DNA of 64,000 bases from Dryocola clanedunensis subsp. sulfonylureivorans (GCF_016756775.1 NZ_JAERMU010000010.1:124001-188000), one strand, 5' to 3'. Counted from the first letter of the stretch, positions 18,403-31,922 are shown. The notes: generated from the letters alone by a model not told the origin. Program-made: numbers and translations.

Positions 18403-20885
18403 AACTCAGTCGTCGTAGTTTTATGAAGGCGAACGCCGTCGCGGCCGCCGCAGCGGCGGCAGGCCTGAGCGTGCCAGCCGTGGCCCGTACGGTGGTCGGC
18501 AAAGAAGAAACCATTAAATGGGATAAGGCCCCGTGCCGTTTCTGCGGCACCGGCTGCGGCGTGCTGGTTGGCACGCAGAATGGCCGTATCGTGGCAAGCC
18601 AGGGTGACCCTGAAGCGCCGGTTAACCGTGGCCTGAACTGCGTTAAAGGCTACTTCCTGCCGAAAATCATGTACGGCAAAGATCGTCTGACCCAGCCGCT
18701 GCTGCGCATGAAAGACGGCAAATTTGATAAAGAAGGCGAGTTCGCACCTGTAAGCTGGGAGCAGGCCTTCGACATTATGGAAGAGAAGTTCAAAACCAGC
18801 CTGAAAGCTAAAGGGCCAGAATCCGTCGGGATGTTTGGTTCCGGCCAGTGGACCGTCTGGGAAGGCTACGCGGCGGCGAAGCTGTTCAAAGCAGGTTTCC
18901 GCACCAACAATATCGACCCCAATGCGCGCCACTGCATGGCCTCAGCGGTAGTTGGTTTTATGCGCACCTTCGGCATGGATGAGCCGATGGGCTGCTATGA
19001 CGATATCGAACAGGCGGATGCCTTCGTGCTGTGGGGCTCCAATATGGCGGAGATGCACCCGGTACTCTGGTCGCGCATCACTAACCGTCGGTTATCCAAC
19101 GATAACGTTGATGTTGCCGTCCTCTCGACTTTCCAGCACCGCAGCTTTGAGTTGGCGGATAACGGCATGGTGTTCACGCCGCAGAGCGATCTGGTCATTC
19201 TTAACTATATCGCCAATTACATTATTCAGAATAATGCGGTAAACGAGGCGTTCTTTAAGCAACACGTTAACCTGCGCAAAGGCGTGACGGATATCGGCTA
19301 TGGCCTGCGTCCAACGCACCCGCTGGAAAAAGCGGCGAAGAATCCAGGTTCTGATAAATCCGACCCGATGACCTTCGACGAGTACAAAGCATTTGTTGCG
19401 GAGTACACGCTGGAGAAAACCGCCGAGATGAGCGGTGTACCCACCGACCAGCTGGAAGCGCTGGCGAAACTCTATGCCGACCCCAATAAGAAAGTCATCT
19501 CCTACTGGACGATGGGCTTCAACCAGCACACCCGTGGCGTGTGGGCGAACAATCTCGTTTATAACCTGCACCTGTTAACCGGCAAGATTTCAAAGCCCGG
19601 CTGCGGTCCGTTCTCGTTAACCGGCCAGCCTTCCGCCTGCGGCACCGCTCGCGAAGTCGGGACTTTCTCACACCGTCTGCCTGCGGATATGGTGGTGACC
19701 AACGACAAACACCGTGCAATCGCGGAAAACACCTGGCAGCTGCCTGCGGGCACCATTCCTGCCAAAGTCGGCCTCCACGCCGTCGCCCAGGACAGAGCGC
19801 TGAAAGACGGCAAGCTCAACGTCTACTGGGTAATGTGCAACAACAACATGCAGGCCGGGCCGAACATTAACGAAGAGCGCATGCCGGGCTGGCGCAATCC
19901 GCGTAACTTCATCATCGTCTCCGATCCTTATCCCACCATCAGCGCGCTGTCGGCGGATCTCATTCTGCCAACGGCAATGTGGGTGGAAAAAGAGGGCGCT
20001 TACGGCAACGCCGAACGTCGCACCCAGTTCTGGCGACAGCAGGTTAAGGCGCCGGGCGATGCGAAATCGGATCTCTGGCAGCTGGTTGAGTTTGCGAAGC
20101 GTTTCAAAGTGGAAGAGGTGTGGCCTGCGGAGCTGGTTGATCAGAAGCCGGAATACCGCGGTAAGACGCTGTTCGACGTGCTGTTTGCCAGCGAAAACGT
20201 CAGCAAATTCCCGGTCAGCGAGCTGGCTGAAGATCAGCTTAACGATGAATCCCGCGAGCTGGGCTTCTATCTGCAAAAAGGGCTGTTCGAAGAGTACGCC
20301 TCTTTTGGCCGCGGCCACGGGCACGACCTGGCTCCGTTCGACGATTACCACAAAGCGCGCGGCCTGCGCTGGCCGGTGGTGAACGGCAAAGAGACGCTGT
20401 GGCGCTACAGCGAAGGCCACGATCCTTACGTGAAGGCGGGCGAGGGCTTTAAGTTCTACGGCAAGCCGGACGGCAAGGCGGTGATCTTTGCGCTGCCGTT
20501 TGAGCCAGCGGCGGAATCGCCGGACCAGGAGTATGACCTGTGGCTGTCAACCGGCCGCGTGCTGGAGCACTGGCATACCGGCACCATGACGCGTCGCGTG
20601 CCTGAGCTGCATCGCGCCTTCCCTGAAGCCGTGCTGTTCATCCACCCGCTGGATGCGAAATCCCGCGATCTGCGCCGCGGCGACAAAGTGAAGGTGATGT
20701 CCCGCCGCGGTGAGATTATCTCCATCGTTGAAACGCGCGGGCGCAACCGTCCGCCGCAGGGGCTGGTCTACATGCCGTTCTTCGATGCGGCGCAGCTGGT
20801 CAACAATCTGACGCTCGACGCCACCGACCCGCTCTCCAAAGAGACGGATTTCAAAAAGTGTGCCGTGAAGCTGGCGAAGGTCTAA
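18399..20885 (+). CDS. napA: NapA, periplasmic nitrate reductase catalytic subunit
   Basis: Molybdopterin-guanine-dinucleotide enzyme reducing nitrate to nitrite in the periplasm. 828 aa as in E. coli. Tat signal SRRSFMK at residues 4-10, with cleavage after AVA. The [4Fe-4S] ligands C46, C49, C53 and C81 lie in CRFCGTGCG and NRGLNCVKG. The Mo-coordinating Cys is in [10 protein letters not shown] near residue 179. C-terminal molybdopterin-dinucleotide binding domain intact. Complete and apparently functional. Confidence 0.97.
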   Translation: MKLSRRSFMKANAVAAAAAAAGLSVPAVARTVVGKEETIKWDKAPCRFCGTGCGVLVGTQNGRIVASQGDPEAPVNRGLNCVKGYFLPKIMYGKDRLTQPLLRMKDGKFDKEGEFAPVSWEQAFDIMEEKFKTSLKAKGPESVGMFGSGQWTVWEGYAAAKLFKAGFRTNNIDPNARHCMASAVVGFMRTFGMDEPMGCYDDIEQADAFVLWGSNMAEMHPVLWSRITNRRLSNDNVDVAVLSTFQHRSFELADNGMVFTPQSDLVILNYIANYIIQNNAVNEAFFKQHVNLRKGVTDIGYGLRPTHPLEKAAKNPGSDKSDPMTFDEYKAFVAEYTLEKTAEMSGVPTDQLEALAKLYADPNKKVISYWTMGFNQHTRGVWANNLVYNLHLLTGKISKPGCGPFSLTGQPSACGTAREVGTFSHRLPADMVVTNDKHRAIAENTWQLPAGTIPAKVGLHAVAQDRALKDGKLNVYWVMCNNNMQAGPNINEERMPGWRNPRNFIIVSDPYPTISALSADLILPTAMWVEKEGAYGNAERRTQFWRQQVKAPGDAKSDLWQLVEFAKRFKVEEVWPAELVDQKPEYRGKTLFDVLFASENVSKFPVSELAEDQLNDESRELGFYLQKGLFEEYASFGRGHGHDLAPFDDYHKARGLRWPVVNGKETLWRYSEGHDPYVKAGEGFKFYGKPDGKAVIFALPFEPAAESPDQEYDLWLSTGRVLEHWHTGTMTRRVPELHRAFPEAVLFIHPLDAKSRDLRRGDKVKVMSRRGEIISIVETRGRNRPPQGLVYMPFFDAAQLVNNLTLDATDPLSKETDFKKCAVKLAKV

Positions 20886-20894
20886 GGGGACATC

Positions 20895-21332
20895 ATGAAA
20901 AACAAAATGTTATTCCAGTGGATGGCGGCGCTTACCCTGCTGGTTAGCGGGGCGCTGTGGGCAACCAACGGCGTGGATCTCAGCCAGTCGCCGGAGGTTT
21001 CCGGCACTAAGCTCGGCACGGTACATATGCCTAAACAGCAGGGCCGCATGGCGCTGAACTATGTGAACCAGCCGCCGATGATCCCGCACAGCGTGGACGG
21101 CTACCAGGTCAGCAAAAACACCAACCGCTGCCTGGCGTGCCACGGCGTGCAGAGTTATCGCACTACCGGCGCGCCTCGCGTTAGCCCAACGCACTTTATG
21201 GACAGCGATGGCAAAGTGCTCGCCGACGTGGCCCCGCGCCGCTACTTCTGTCTGCAGTGTCACGTGCCGCAGACCGACGCCGCGCCGATTGTGGAAAACA
21301 CCTTCACGCCTTCTAAAGGCTTTGGGAACTAG
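20895..21332 (+). CDS. napB: NapB, di-haem cytochrome c subunit
   Basis: 145-aa periplasmic electron-transfer subunit of NapAB. Sec signal peptide ending in ALWATNG. Two c-haem motifs CLACH and CLQCH, and the conserved PPMIPHSVDGYQV. In E. coli napG and napH precede napB; here napB follows napA directly after 9 nt, with no trace of them. Confidence 0.95.
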   Translation: MKNKMLFQWMAALTLLVSGALWATNGVDLSQSPEVSGTKLGTVHMPKQQGRMALNYVNQPPMIPHSVDGYQVSKNTNRCLACHGVQSYRTTGAPRVSPTHFMDSDGKVLADVAPRRYFCLQCHVPQTDAAPIVENTFTPSKGFGN

Positions 21333-21340
21333 AGGCCAAT

Positions 21341-21943
21341 ATGGATAAAGCAAACCGTAAGCCGGGCCTGCTCCGCCGTATCTGGCAGTGGTGGCGTCGC
21401 CCAAGCCGTCTGGCGCTGGGCACGCTGCTGCTGATTGGCTTCGCCGCCGGGATTATTTTCTGGGGTGGGTTTAACACCGGCATGGAGATGACCAACCGCG
21501 AAGAGTTCTGCATTGGCTGCCACGAGATGCGCGCTAACGTCTACGAGGAGTACATGGAGACGGTGCATTATAACAACCGCAGCGGCGTACGGGCGACCTG
21601 CCCGGACTGCCACGTCCCGCACGAGTGGGGGCCGAAGATTATTCGTAAACTCCAGGCCAGCAAAGAGCTGTATGCAAAAGCGTTCGGCCTGATAGATACG
21701 CCGCAGAAGTTTAACGACCATCGCCTTGCGATGGCGCAAAACGAGTGGCGAAGGATGAAGAACAACAATTCCCAGGAGTGCCGCAACTGTCATAACTTCG
21801 ATTATATGGATTTAACCGCGCAGAAAACCGTGGCGGCGAAGATGCATACTAAAGCGATCAAAGACGGTCAGACCTGCGTGGATTGCCATAAGGGCATCGC
21901 ACACAAGCTGCCGGATATGAGCGAAGTGAAGAACGGTTTTTAA
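21341..21943 (+). CDS. napC: NapC, tetra-haem quinol dehydrogenase
   Basis: 200-aa membrane-anchored cytochrome of the NapC/NirT family that passes electrons from quinol to NapB. An N-terminal membrane anchor near residues 25-45 is followed by four c-haem motifs: CIGCH, CPDCH, CRNCH and CVDCH. Last gene of the operon. Cytochrome c maturation (ccm) genes, which follow napC in K-12, are not in this window. Confidence 0.96.
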   Translation: MDKANRKPGLLRRIWQWWRRPSRLALGTLLLIGFAAGIIFWGGFNTGMEMTNREEFCIGCHEMRANVYEEYMETVHYNNRSGVRATCPDCHVPHEWGPKIIRKLQASKELYAKAFGLIDTPQKFNDHRLAMAQNEWRRMKNNNSQECRNCHNFDYMDLTAQKTVAAKMHTKAIKDGQTCVDCHKGIAHKLPDMSEVKNGF

Positions 21944-21949
21944 TTTCCC

Positions 21950-21980
21950 CTGACCCTCTTCCTTCCAGGGAGAGGGTCAG
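21950..21980 (+). terminator. Hairpin after napC
   Basis: Perfect 10-bp stem CTGACCCTCT/AGAGGGTCAG with an 11-nt loop, 7 nt after napC. No T-run, so it could be Rho-assisted or a 3' stabilising hairpin. Confidence 0.6.
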
Positions 21981-22058
21981 TAAACGTATTCCAAAGAGAG
22001 ACAAACCTCACATTCCGGCTTATGATTATCGGCTCCCTTAATCCGCTGCGGAGACCGT

Positions 22059-22634
22059 ATGTCGATTCAAATCGAAGTCATCAAAGATAAAATCCTCTCA
22101 GATAACTACTTCATCCTGCGCAATATCACCTACGACCTGTCCCGCAATAACAGCGAAGCCATCCGCCATAAGCGCGAAGTCTATGACCGCGGCAACGGCG
22201 CGACCATGATGCTCTACAACCGTGAAAAGAAAACGGTGGTGCTGACCCGCCAGTTCCGCGTGGCGACGTGGGTGAACGGCAACCCGGACGGGATGCTGAT
22301 TGAAACCTGTGCCGGCCTGCTGGACGCTGACGAGCCGGAAGTCTGCGCTCGTAAAGAGGCGATGGAAGAGACGGGTTATATGGTCGGGGAGGTCGAGAAG
22401 CTCTTCGAACTGTATATGTCCCCTGGCGGGGTGACCGAGCTTATCCATTTCTATATGGCGCAATACAGTGACGCTCAGCGTGAATTCGCCGGCGGTGGCG
22501 TGGAAGATGAGGACATCGACGTGCTGGAGCTGCCGTTTTCACAGGCGCTGGCAATGGTGAAAAGCGGTGAAATTCGTGACGGTAAAACGGTTATATTACT
22601 CCAGCAGCTGCAATTGCGGGGAATAATGGAATAA
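22059..22634 (+). CDS. nudK: NudK, GDP-mannose pyrophosphatase (Nudix)
   Basis: 191-aa Nudix hydrolase splitting GDP-mannose to GMP and mannose-1-phosphate. The Nudix box lies near residues 87-108 ([19 protein letters not shown]), followed by the substrate-specific [13 protein letters not shown]. Length and sequence follow E. coli NudK (YffH). It stands between the nap operon and ypfG. Confidence 0.93.
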   Translation: MSIQIEVIKDKILSDNYFILRNITYDLSRNNSEAIRHKREVYDRGNGATMMLYNREKKTVVLTRQFRVATWVNGNPDGMLIETCAGLLDADEPEVCARKEAMEETGYMVGEVEKLFELYMSPGGVTELIHFYMAQYSDAQREFAGGGVEDEDIDVLELPFSQALAMVKSGEIRDGKTVILLQQLQLRGIME

Positions 22635-22780
22635 AACTATTCTTATTCAAACGGTTAGGATAATCATTTTTTACATGAATCTATCCGACAAATCCGATTG
22701 AGCGTGCGCACTGAGAAGCCGAAGATATCGCCAAAATCTGTACGTTTTTTATCTTCGTCTTTTCAGGATATGTGTCGCTC

Positions 22781-23824
22781 ATGTGTTACCGGATACAATC
22801 GCTTCTCCTCATCACCCTTTTTCTGGCGGCCTCTGCGGTCGCGGCTCCGGCACAAAAATCCTTCTCTGACTGGCAGGTTACCTGCAACAACCAGAACTTC
22901 TGTAGCGCGAGAAATACGGGCCTTCACCAGGGGCTGGTGATGACGCTGACCCGCAGCGCCGGGGCGCATACGGATGTGAATTTACGTATTGATTTGGGCA
23001 GCCTGGCGCGCTCCGACAGCCATGCGCCGGCTATCGCTCCCCGCCTGCTGGTCGACGGTGAACCGCTGATTCTGGAAAAAGAAAAATGGCAGGAAACGCC
23101 GCACCACCTGGTGACGGACGATGCCGAAACCATCAATAATCTGCTTGAGACAATCGGCAACGCTAATGCCATTACGCTTACGGGAGGACAGGGGACGATT
23201 TCGCTGGCAGGGCTGAAAGCTGCACTGCTGTTTATCGACAGCCAGCAAAAGCGTGTAGGAAGCGAAACCGCCTGGATCAAAAAGGGTGACGATCCCCCGC
23301 TCAGCGTGCCGCCTGCTCCCGCCCTTAAAGAAGTGACCATTACCAATCCCACCCCAACGCCCTTTGCTCAGGCTGAACTCAACGATTTACTGGACTACGG
23401 CACCTGGCGCATGAACAACAGCGACTGCTCGCTCGATCCCGCTCGTCGTGAAGTTCGTGTTTTTGCGCTTAGCGATGATAAAGCTCTGATGCTGATCGGC
23501 TGTGAGGCGGGGGCCTACAATGTCGTGGATCTGGCCTGGATCGTCTCCCGCCAGAAACCTTTCGTCGCCCGCCAGATTCATCTGCGGCTTCCCTTCATGC
23601 CTGAAAGCGGTAGCAACGATCTGGAGTTAATGAATGCGGGTTACGACGATCTCAATAAAGAGCTGATAACGCTTTCAAAAGGCCGGGGACTTGGCGACTG
23701 CGGAATGACCAGCCGCTGGCGTTTTGACGGGCAACGTTTCCGACTGGTGCGCTATGCGCAGGAGCCTGCTTGCGACGGCTGGCACGGCAGCGGAGCATGG
23801 CCGACGCTTTGGGTGACCAAGTAA
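22781..23824 (+). CDS. ypfG: YpfG, DUF1176 secreted protein
   Basis: 347-aa protein of unknown function with an N-terminal signal peptide (hydrophobic LLLITLFLAASAVAA, then PAQKSFSDWQVTCNNQNFC), hence periplasmic. The DUF1176 pattern includes paired cysteines, among them CNNQNFC and CSLDPARRE. I chose the ATG at 22781, giving the E. coli length; a GTG at 22772 is also in frame. Confidence 0.88.
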   Translation: MCYRIQSLLLITLFLAASAVAAPAQKSFSDWQVTCNNQNFCSARNTGLHQGLVMTLTRSAGAHTDVNLRIDLGSLARSDSHAPAIAPRLLVDGEPLILEKEKWQETPHHLVTDDAETINNLLETIGNANAITLTGGQGTISLAGLKAALLFIDSQQKRVGSETAWIKKGDDPPLSVPPAPALKEVTITNPTPTPFAQAELNDLLDYGTWRMNNSDCSLDPARREVRVFALSDDKALMLIGCEAGAYNVVDLAWIVSRQKPFVARQIHLRLPFMPESGSNDLELMNAGYDDLNKELITLSKGRGLGDCGMTSRWRFDGQRFRLVRYAQEPACDGWHGSGAWPTLWVTK

Positions 23825-23828
23825 TATT

Positions 23829-23901
23829 GTCGGATGACGCTGCGCTTATCTGACCTACGGTTTGCTCTGATGTCGGATAAGCGCCAGCGTCATCCGCCGG
23901 G
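23829..23901. repeat. REP pair between ypfG and tktB
   Basis: GTCGGATGACGCTGCGCTTAT and the inverted GTCGGATAAGCGCCAGCGTC form a two-unit BIME between convergent genes. Confidence 0.85.
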
Positions 23902-23906
23902 CCGTA

Positions 23907-25904
23907 CTATTTCCCCAGCGCCTTCTTAGCCTTGCTTACCACGTTCTCAACGGTGAAGCCAAAGAACGGGAAGAGCTTGTCGGCCGGGGCTGACTCGCCG
24001 TAGCTGGTCATGCCGACAATCTGGCCTTTCAGGCCCACGTACTTGTACCAGTAATCCGCAATACCCGCTTCTACCGCTACGCGTGCGCTGACATCGGACG
24101 GCAGTACGGATTCCCGGTAGCTTTCATCCTGCGCATCGAACACGTCCGTAGAAGGTAGCGATACCACGCGGACTTTGTGACCCTCAGCGGTGAGCTTGTC
24201 CGCCGCCAGCATTGTGATTTCCACTTCGGAGCCGGTAGCTATCAGGATGATATCTGGTTGTCCGCCGCTGTCCTTAAGGATGTAGCCGCCGCGAGCCACG
24301 GCTTTCAACTGCTCCGGGTTGCGCTCCATCTGCGCCAGGTTCTGACGAGAAAGAATCAGCGCCGTCGGGCCATTGTGTCTTTCAACCGCCGCTTTCCATG
24401 CCACCGCCGCTTCTACCTGGTCACAAGGTCGCCAGGTGCTGAAGTTTGGCGTCAGGCGCAGGCTGGCAAGCTGTTCTACCGCCTGGTGCGTTGGGCCATC
24501 TTCTCCCAGACCAATGGAGTCATGGGTGTAGACCATTATCTGGCGGGCCTTCATCAGCGCCGCCATACGGGCTGCGTTTCGTGCGTACTCCACAAACATC
24601 AGGAAGGTTGCGGTATAGGGAACAAAGCCGCCGTGATGGGCAATCCCGTTGGCAATCGCCGTCATACCAAATTCGCGTACGCCGTAGTGAATGTAGTTGC
24701 CCGCGATATCCTCTTTGATGGATTTGGAGTCTGACCAGATGGTCAGGTTACTTGGCGCAAGGTCCGCAGAGCCGCCGAGGAGTTCCGGCAGAATCGGACC
24801 AATCACGTTAAGCGTATTTTGTGAGGCCTTACGGGTGGCGATTTTCGCCGGTTTGGCCTGCAGGTCTTCAATGAGTTTGTAGGTGGTTTCCTGCCAGCTG
24901 TCCGGCAGCTCGCCATCCATGCGGCGTTTAAATTCGGCTGCCAGCTCCGGATGGGCTTTGGCGTAAGCGGCGAACTTATCCTTCCAGGCCGCTTCGGCTT
25001 TCTCGCCTTCTTCTTTTGCATCCCACGCGTGATAAATTTCTTTAGGGATCTCAAAGGCAGGGTATTTCCAGCCCAGCTGTTGACGGGCCAGCGCCACTTC
25101 TTCTTCACCCAGCGCGGCGCCGTGCGCCTCTTCCTTACCTGCTTTATTTGGCGAGCCGAAGCCAATCACCGTGCGGCAGATAATCAGCGAAGGTTTGTCC
25201 TTCACGCTCTGCGCTTCCTGAATCGCTTTTTTTACGGCTTCAGGATCGTGACCGTCGATTTCATGCACCACGTGCCAGTGATAGGCCTCGAAGCGTTTGG
25301 CCGTGTCGTCGGTGAACCAGCCTTCCGTTTCTCCGTCGATGGAGATGCCGTTATGGTCGTAGAAGCCGATAAGTTTGCCCAGCCCCAGCGTTCCCGCCAG
25401 CGAGCAGACCTCATGGGAGATGCCTTCCATCAGGCAGCCGTCCCCCATAAAGACATAGGTGTGGTGATCGACAATCTCATGGTCAGGCCGGTTGAACTGT
25501 GCGCCCAGGGTGCGCTCGGCAATCGCCAGGCCCACCGCATTTGCCAGCCCCTGGCCCAGCGGGCCGGTGGTGGTTTCAACACCCGGCGTGTACCCTTTTT
25601 CCGGGTGGCCGGGGGTTTTGGAGTGAAGCTGACGGAAGTTTTTTAACTCCTCCATCGGCAGATCGTAGCCGCTCAGATGCAGCAGGCTGTAAAGCAGCAT
25701 CGACGCGTGTCCGTTCGACAAAATAAAGCGATCCCGATCGGCCCAGGCGGGGTCGGTCGGGTTGTGTTTCAGAAAGTCGTTCCATAGCACTTCAGCGATA
25801 TCCGCCATGCCCATTGGCGCGCCGGGGTGGCCCGAATTTGCTTTTTGTACCGCGTCCATACTCAGGGCACGAATGGCGTTGGCAAGCTCTTTACGAGATG
25901 ACAT
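23907..25904 (-). CDS. tktB: TktB, transketolase 2
   Basis: Thiamine-diphosphate enzyme of the non-oxidative pentose phosphate pathway, 665 aa (K-12 TktB 667). The ThDP/metal motif begins [15 protein letters not shown], with the substrate-site [11 protein letters not shown] near the N-terminus. I assign tktB rather than tktA because it is paired with talA, as in E. coli, where the pair is RpoS-dependent. It starts 19 nt after talA. Confidence 0.94.
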   Translation of the reverse strand: MSSRKELANAIRALSMDAVQKANSGHPGAPMGMADIAEVLWNDFLKHNPTDPAWADRDRFILSNGHASMLLYSLLHLSGYDLPMEELKNFRQLHSKTPGHPEKGYTPGVETTTGPLGQGLANAVGLAIAERTLGAQFNRPDHEIVDHHTYVFMGDGCLMEGISHEVCSLAGTLGLGKLIGFYDHNGISIDGETEGWFTDDTAKRFEAYHWHVVHEIDGHDPEAVKKAIQEAQSVKDKPSLIICRTVIGFGSPNKAGKEEAHGAALGEEEVALARQQLGWKYPAFEIPKEIYHAWDAKEEGEKAEAAWKDKFAAYAKAHPELAAEFKRRMDGELPDSWQETTYKLIEDLQAKPAKIATRKASQNTLNVIGPILPELLGGSADLAPSNLTIWSDSKSIKEDIAGNYIHYGVREFGMTAIANGIAHHGGFVPYTATFLMFVEYARNAARMAALMKARQIMVYTHDSIGLGEDGPTHQAVEQLASLRLTPNFSTWRPCDQVEAAVAWKAAVERHNGPTALILSRQNLAQMERNPEQLKAVARGGYILKDSGGQPDIILIATGSEVEITMLAADKLTAEGHKVRVVSLPSTDVFDAQDESYRESVLPSDVSARVAVEAGIADYWYKYVGLKGQIVGMTSYGESAPADKLFPFFGFTVENVVSKAKKALGK

Positions 25905-25923
25905 GTTTCACTCCCATGTGTTG

Positions 25924-26874
25924 TTAAAGTCTGGCGGCGAGTAAATCTTCCAGTTTGCGTTGATCGATAGCGAACAGACGGATCCCTTCGGACAGTTTGT
26001 CGATGGCCATGGCGTCCTGATTATGTTCCCAGCGGAAGTCGGCTTCGGTTAACGGCTCTGGACGGCGGAAGCCCTGCGAGGACGGGACCAGTTTGCGGAT
26101 TACTGGCTCTTCACTTTCCTGGAGCTGCTGCAACAGATTCGGCGCAATGGTCAGACGGTCGCAACCCGCCAGCGCCAGGATCTGCTCGGTACGGCGGAAG
26201 CTCGCGCCCATCACCACGGTGGTGTAGTTATGCTGCTTGAAGTAATCGTAGATATTGCGCACTGATTTGACGCCGGGGTCTTCTTCCACCACGTACGGGT
26301 CCATCGGTTTGCGCTCCTGATACCAGTCGTAGATACGGCCCACGAAAGGCGAGATCAGGAACACGCCTGCTTCGGCGCAGGCGCGGGCCTGCGCCTGCGA
26401 GAACAGCAGCGTCAGGTTGCAGTCAATCCCTTCTTTTTGCAGCTCTTCGGCGGCTTTGATGCCTTCCCACGTGGCGGCAAGTTTGATGAGAATACGTGAT
26501 TTATCTATGCCCTGATCGGCATAGAGTTCGACCAGACGGCGGGCTTTGGCGATGCTCTTCTCTTTATCGTAGGAGAGGCGGGCATCGACTTCTGTGGAGA
26601 CGCGGCCAGGAATACTTTTCAGAATTTCTGCACCAAAATTCACCGCCAGTTTGTCGCTGGCCTCCATAACCTGAGCTTCCCTGGTGCCGCCGCGCTTTTT
26701 GCCATAGGCTAGCGCATCGTCTATAAGTGACTGATAATGCTCAAGGCCTGCGGCTTTCAGTAATAACGAGGGGTTGGTAGTGGCATCAATGGGCTGGTAG
26801 TGGCGGATTGACTCAATGTCTCCGCTGTCGGCAACCACGGTGGTGAATTGTTTAATGGCCTCTAGCTGGTTCAT
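25924..26874 (-). CDS. talA: TalA, transaldolase A
   Basis: Transfers dihydroxyacetone units between sedoheptulose-7-phosphate and glyceraldehyde-3-phosphate. The Schiff-base lysine is in [13 protein letters not shown], with [19 protein letters not shown] after it. The ATG at 26872-26874 ([10 protein letters not shown]) has AGGAGATATGT just upstream and gives 316 aa as in E. coli; a longer in-frame start exists but is not needed. Upstream partner of tktB. Confidence 0.95.
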   Translation of the reverse strand: MNQLEAIKQFTTVVADSGDIESIRHYQPIDATTNPSLLLKAAGLEHYQSLIDDALAYGKKRGGTREAQVMEASDKLAVNFGAEILKSIPGRVSTEVDARLSYDKEKSIAKARRLVELYADQGIDKSRILIKLAATWEGIKAAEELQKEGIDCNLTLLFSQAQARACAEAGVFLISPFVGRIYDWYQERKPMDPYVVEEDPGVKSVRNIYDYFKQHNYTTVVMGASFRRTEQILALAGCDRLTIAPNLLQQLQESEEPVIRKLVPSSQGFRRPEPLTEADFRWEHNQDAMAIDKLSEGIRLFAIDQRKLEDLLAARL

Positions 26875-27134
26875 ACATATCTCCTTGAAATGCAATGTCT
26901 TATTGGGGTGCTCCGTATCACCCCAGACGGGAATTTATTCAATACATAACTAAAAAGCATAGCAGACGGGCATGGTGTTGCCGCCGATTGCCAGTAACAT
27001 AGTCACTATAATTCCCTAACATTTTTGACCCCGGATGTTGATAGTATGGTCATGTTCAAAGTTTAGTGAGCGCGCAGGCGTGATACTACGTGACCTTAAC
27101 GACCCTTGAGAATGAGCAGAAAAGGAACGACCTA

Positions 27135-29414
27135 ATGGACGAACAGTTAAAGCAAAGTGCCCTCGATTTTCACGAATTCCCTATCCCTGGCAAAATTCAG
27201 GTCTCACCGACTAAACCGCTGGCGACCCAGCGTGATTTAGCACTGGCCTATTCGCCGGGCGTCGCGGCACCTTGTCTTGAGATTGAAAAAGACCCTCTTG
27301 CAGCTTACAAATACACCGCGCGCGGCAACCTGGTTGGCGTGGTTTCCAACGGGACCGCCGTGCTGGGGCTGGGAAACATTGGCGCGCTGGCGGGCAAGCC
27401 GGTCATGGAAGGCAAGGGCGTGCTGTTCAAGAAATTTGCCGGTATCGATGTGTTCGATATCGAAGTGGATGAGATGGACCCGGATAAACTGATCGACGTT
27501 ATTGCGGCGCTCGAGCCTACTTTTGGCGGCATCAACTTAGAAGATATCAAAGCGCCGGAATGTTTCTACATCGAGAAAAAGCTGCGTGAACGCATGAACA
27601 TTCCTGTGTTCCATGACGATCAGCACGGTACTGCCATCATCTGTACCGCAGCCGTACTGAACGGCCTGCGCGTCGTTGAGAAGAATATTTCTGATGTGCG
27701 CCTGGTCGTTTCCGGTGCGGGCGCATCGGCCATCGCCTGTATGAACCTGCTGGTGCAGCTGGGCGTGCAGAAACACAATATCGTGGTCTGTGACTCCAAA
27801 GGCGTCATCTACAAAGGCCGTGAAGAGAACATGGCTGAAACCAAAGCGGCTTACGCGGTGGAAGATAACGGCAAGCGGACGCTGGACGAAGTCATTGAAG
27901 GGGCTGATATCTTCCTCGGCTGCTCCGGCCCGAAAGCGATGAGCCAGGAGATGGTTAAGAAAATGGCCCGCGCGCCGCTGATTCTGGCGCTGGCAAACCC
28001 GGAACCTGAAATCCTGCCGCCGCTGGCTAAAGAAGTGCGCCCGGACGCCATCATCTGCACCGGCCGTTCTGACTTCCCGAACCAGGTGAACAACGTGCTG
28101 TGCTTCCCGTTCATCTTCCGCGGTGCGCTGGACGTAGGCGCTACGGCCATTAACGAAGAGATGAAGCTGGCTGCGGTACATGCCATCGCCGAGCTTGCTC
28201 ATGCAGAGCAGAGCGACGTGGTTGCTTCCGCCTACGGCGAAGAAGAGCTGACCTTTGGCCCGGAATACCTGATCCCGAAACCGTTCGACCCGCGACTGAT
28301 CGTACAGATCGCGCCTGCTGTTGCGAAAGCGGCGATGGATACCGGCGTGGCAACCCGCCCGATTCAGGATTTCGAAGCTTATAAAGAGAAGCTCACCGAG
28401 TTCGTCTACAAAACTAATCTGTTTATGAAGCCGATCTTCTCCCAGGCGCGTAAAGATCCAAAACGCGTGGTTCTGGCAGAGGGTGAAGAGGCCCGCGTGC
28501 TGCATGCGACTCAGGAGCTGATTACCCTGGGCCTGGCGAAGCCAATTCTGATTGGCCGTCCTTCAGTTATCGAAATGCGTCTGAAGAAGCTTGGCCTGCA
28601 GATGCGTGCCGGCAAAGATTTTGAGATCGTGAATAACGAATCCGATCCGCGCTTCAAAGAGTACTGGAACGAGTACTACAACATCATGAAGCGCCGCGGC
28701 ATTACCCAGGAGCAGGCGCAGCGTGCGGTGATCAGCAACACTACCGTTATCGGGGCGATCATGGTACATCGCGGCGAAGCGGACGCGATGATCTGCGGCA
28801 CCATCGGTGAATACCACGAGCATTTCGAAGTGCTGGAAAAACTGTTTGGCTACCGCGAAGGCGTGAAGGCGGCTGGCGCAATGAACGCGCTGCTGCTGCC
28901 AAGCGGCAACACCTTTATTGCTGACACCTACGTCAACGACGACCCGACGCCGGAAGAGCTGACGGAAATCACGCTGCTGGCGGCGGAAACGGTGCGCCGC
29001 TTTGGTATCGAACCGAAAGTTGCGCTGCTGTCGCACTCTAACTACGGCTCTTCCAACTCGAAAGCGGCTTGCAAAATGCGCGCAACGCTTGAGATGGTCC
29101 GCGCCCGCGCGCCGGAGCTAGAAATTGACGGTGAGATGCACGGTGACGCCGCGCTGGTAGAAAGCATCCGCAACGAACGTATGCCGGACAGCCCGCTTAA
29201 AGGCTCCGCGAACATCCTGATCATGCCGAACGTGGAAGCCGCGCGCATCAGCTACAACCTGCTGCGCGTTTCCAGTTCTGAAGGGGTGACCGTTGGGCCG
29301 GTACTGATGGGCGTGGCGAAACCGGTGCATGTCTTAACGCCGATCGCTTCCGTGCGCCGTATCGTTAACATGGTGGCGCTGGCGGTTGTTGAGGCGCAGA
29401 CCGTTCCGCTTTAA
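27135..29414 (+). CDS. maeB: MaeB, NADP-dependent malic enzyme
   Basis: Converts malate to pyruvate with NADP+. Large-form enzyme of 759 aa, the E. coli length: an N-terminal malic domain ([16 protein letters not shown], the Rossmann [17 protein letters not shown]), then a C-terminal phosphotransacetylase-like domain ([29 protein letters not shown]) that is regulatory rather than catalytic. I chose the ATG at 27135, with AAAGGAACGA upstream. In K-12 the eut operon follows; here hemF follows directly. Confidence 0.96.
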   Translation: MDEQLKQSALDFHEFPIPGKIQVSPTKPLATQRDLALAYSPGVAAPCLEIEKDPLAAYKYTARGNLVGVVSNGTAVLGLGNIGALAGKPVMEGKGVLFKKFAGIDVFDIEVDEMDPDKLIDVIAALEPTFGGINLEDIKAPECFYIEKKLRERMNIPVFHDDQHGTAIICTAAVLNGLRVVEKNISDVRLVVSGAGASAIACMNLLVQLGVQKHNIVVCDSKGVIYKGREENMAETKAAYAVEDNGKRTLDEVIEGADIFLGCSGPKAMSQEMVKKMARAPLILALANPEPEILPPLAKEVRPDAIICTGRSDFPNQVNNVLCFPFIFRGALDVGATAINEEMKLAAVHAIAELAHAEQSDVVASAYGEEELTFGPEYLIPKPFDPRLIVQIAPAVAKAAMDTGVATRPIQDFEAYKEKLTEFVYKTNLFMKPIFSQARKDPKRVVLAEGEEARVLHATQELITLGLAKPILIGRPSVIEMRLKKLGLQMRAGKDFEIVNNESDPRFKEYWNEYYNIMKRRGITQEQAQRAVISNTTVIGAIMVHRGEADAMICGTIGEYHEHFEVLEKLFGYREGVKAAGAMNALLLPSGNTFIADTYVNDDPTPEELTEITLLAAETVRRFGIEPKVALLSHSNYGSSNSKAACKMRATLEMVRARAPELEIDGEMHGDAALVESIRNERMPDSPLKGSANILIMPNVEAARISYNLLRVSSSEGVTVGPVLMGVAKPVHVLTPIASVRRIVNMVALAVVEAQTVPL

Positions 29415-29420
29415 GGATTG

Positions 29421-29497
29421 TGGTGGATGGCGCTTGCGCTTATCCACCCTACCGGACAAGGTTTCGCAGGTCGGATAAGCGACACGTCATCCGACCA
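29421..29497. repeat. REP pair between maeB and hemF
   Basis: GGTGGATGGCGCTTGCGCTT and an inverted unit GTCGGATAAGCGACACGTCA form a BIME between convergent genes, where K-12 carries the eut operon. Confidence 0.8.
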
Positions 29498-29503
29498 ACA
29501 AAG

Positions 29504-31275
<1,772 letters not shown>

Positions 31276-31490
31276 GCGGCTAGTTATTTATCTTATGAAT
31301 GTTCGACTGGCATTTATAGCTTATTGCCAAAGTGTTAACGACAGGCGTTTGAGCGAAATGTTTATCATTTCATTTCAATCCATGAATATGCCGCAAGTAT
31401 GCCATTTTTTCGTTGCTTTTGCGGCAGATATTGGCTTAATCCACAGGAAACGCCATAATCAGGTTTTTGAAGCTAACAACGGCTAATACC

Positions 31491-31916
31491 ATGGAAATAC
31501 GCGTTTTTCGTCAGGAAGATTTCGAAGAGGTCATCACCCTTTGGGAGCGCTGCGATCTCCTGCGCCCGTGGAACGATCCTGAAATGGATATTGAACGTAA
31601 GCTCCAGCACGATGCAGATCTGTTCCTGGTGGCAGAGGTCGGCGGCGAAATCGTTGCTTCCCTGATGGGCGGCTATGATGGTCATCGCGGGTCTGCCTAT
31701 TATCTGGGCGTGCATCCGGAATTCCGGGGGCGTGGTATCGCTAACGCGCTACTCAGCCGCCTGGAGAAGAAGCTTATTGCTCGAGGTTGCCCGAAAATCC
31801 ACATTATGGTGCGCGAAGAAAACGACCTGGTGATTGGCATGTACGAGAAGCTGGAGTATGAGCAGCAGGACGTGGTTATGTTAGGCAAGCGCCTGATAGA
31901 AGATCAGGAGTATTAA
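31491..31916 (+). CDS. ypeA: YpeA, GNAT-family acetyltransferase
   Basis: 141-aa N-acetyltransferase with the acetyl-CoA loop in [20 protein letters not shown]. The ATG at 31491 ([11 protein letters not shown]) gives the E. coli length. Substrate unknown; resemblance to RimI-type enzymes is only at fold level. Divergent from amiA. Confidence 0.92.
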   Translation: MEIRVFRQEDFEEVITLWERCDLLRPWNDPEMDIERKLQHDADLFLVAEVGGEIVASLMGGYDGHRGSAYYLGVHPEFRGRGIANALLSRLEKKLIARGCPKIHIMVREENDLVIGMYEKLEYEQQDVVMLGKRLIEDQEY

Positions 31917-31922
31917 GTCATT

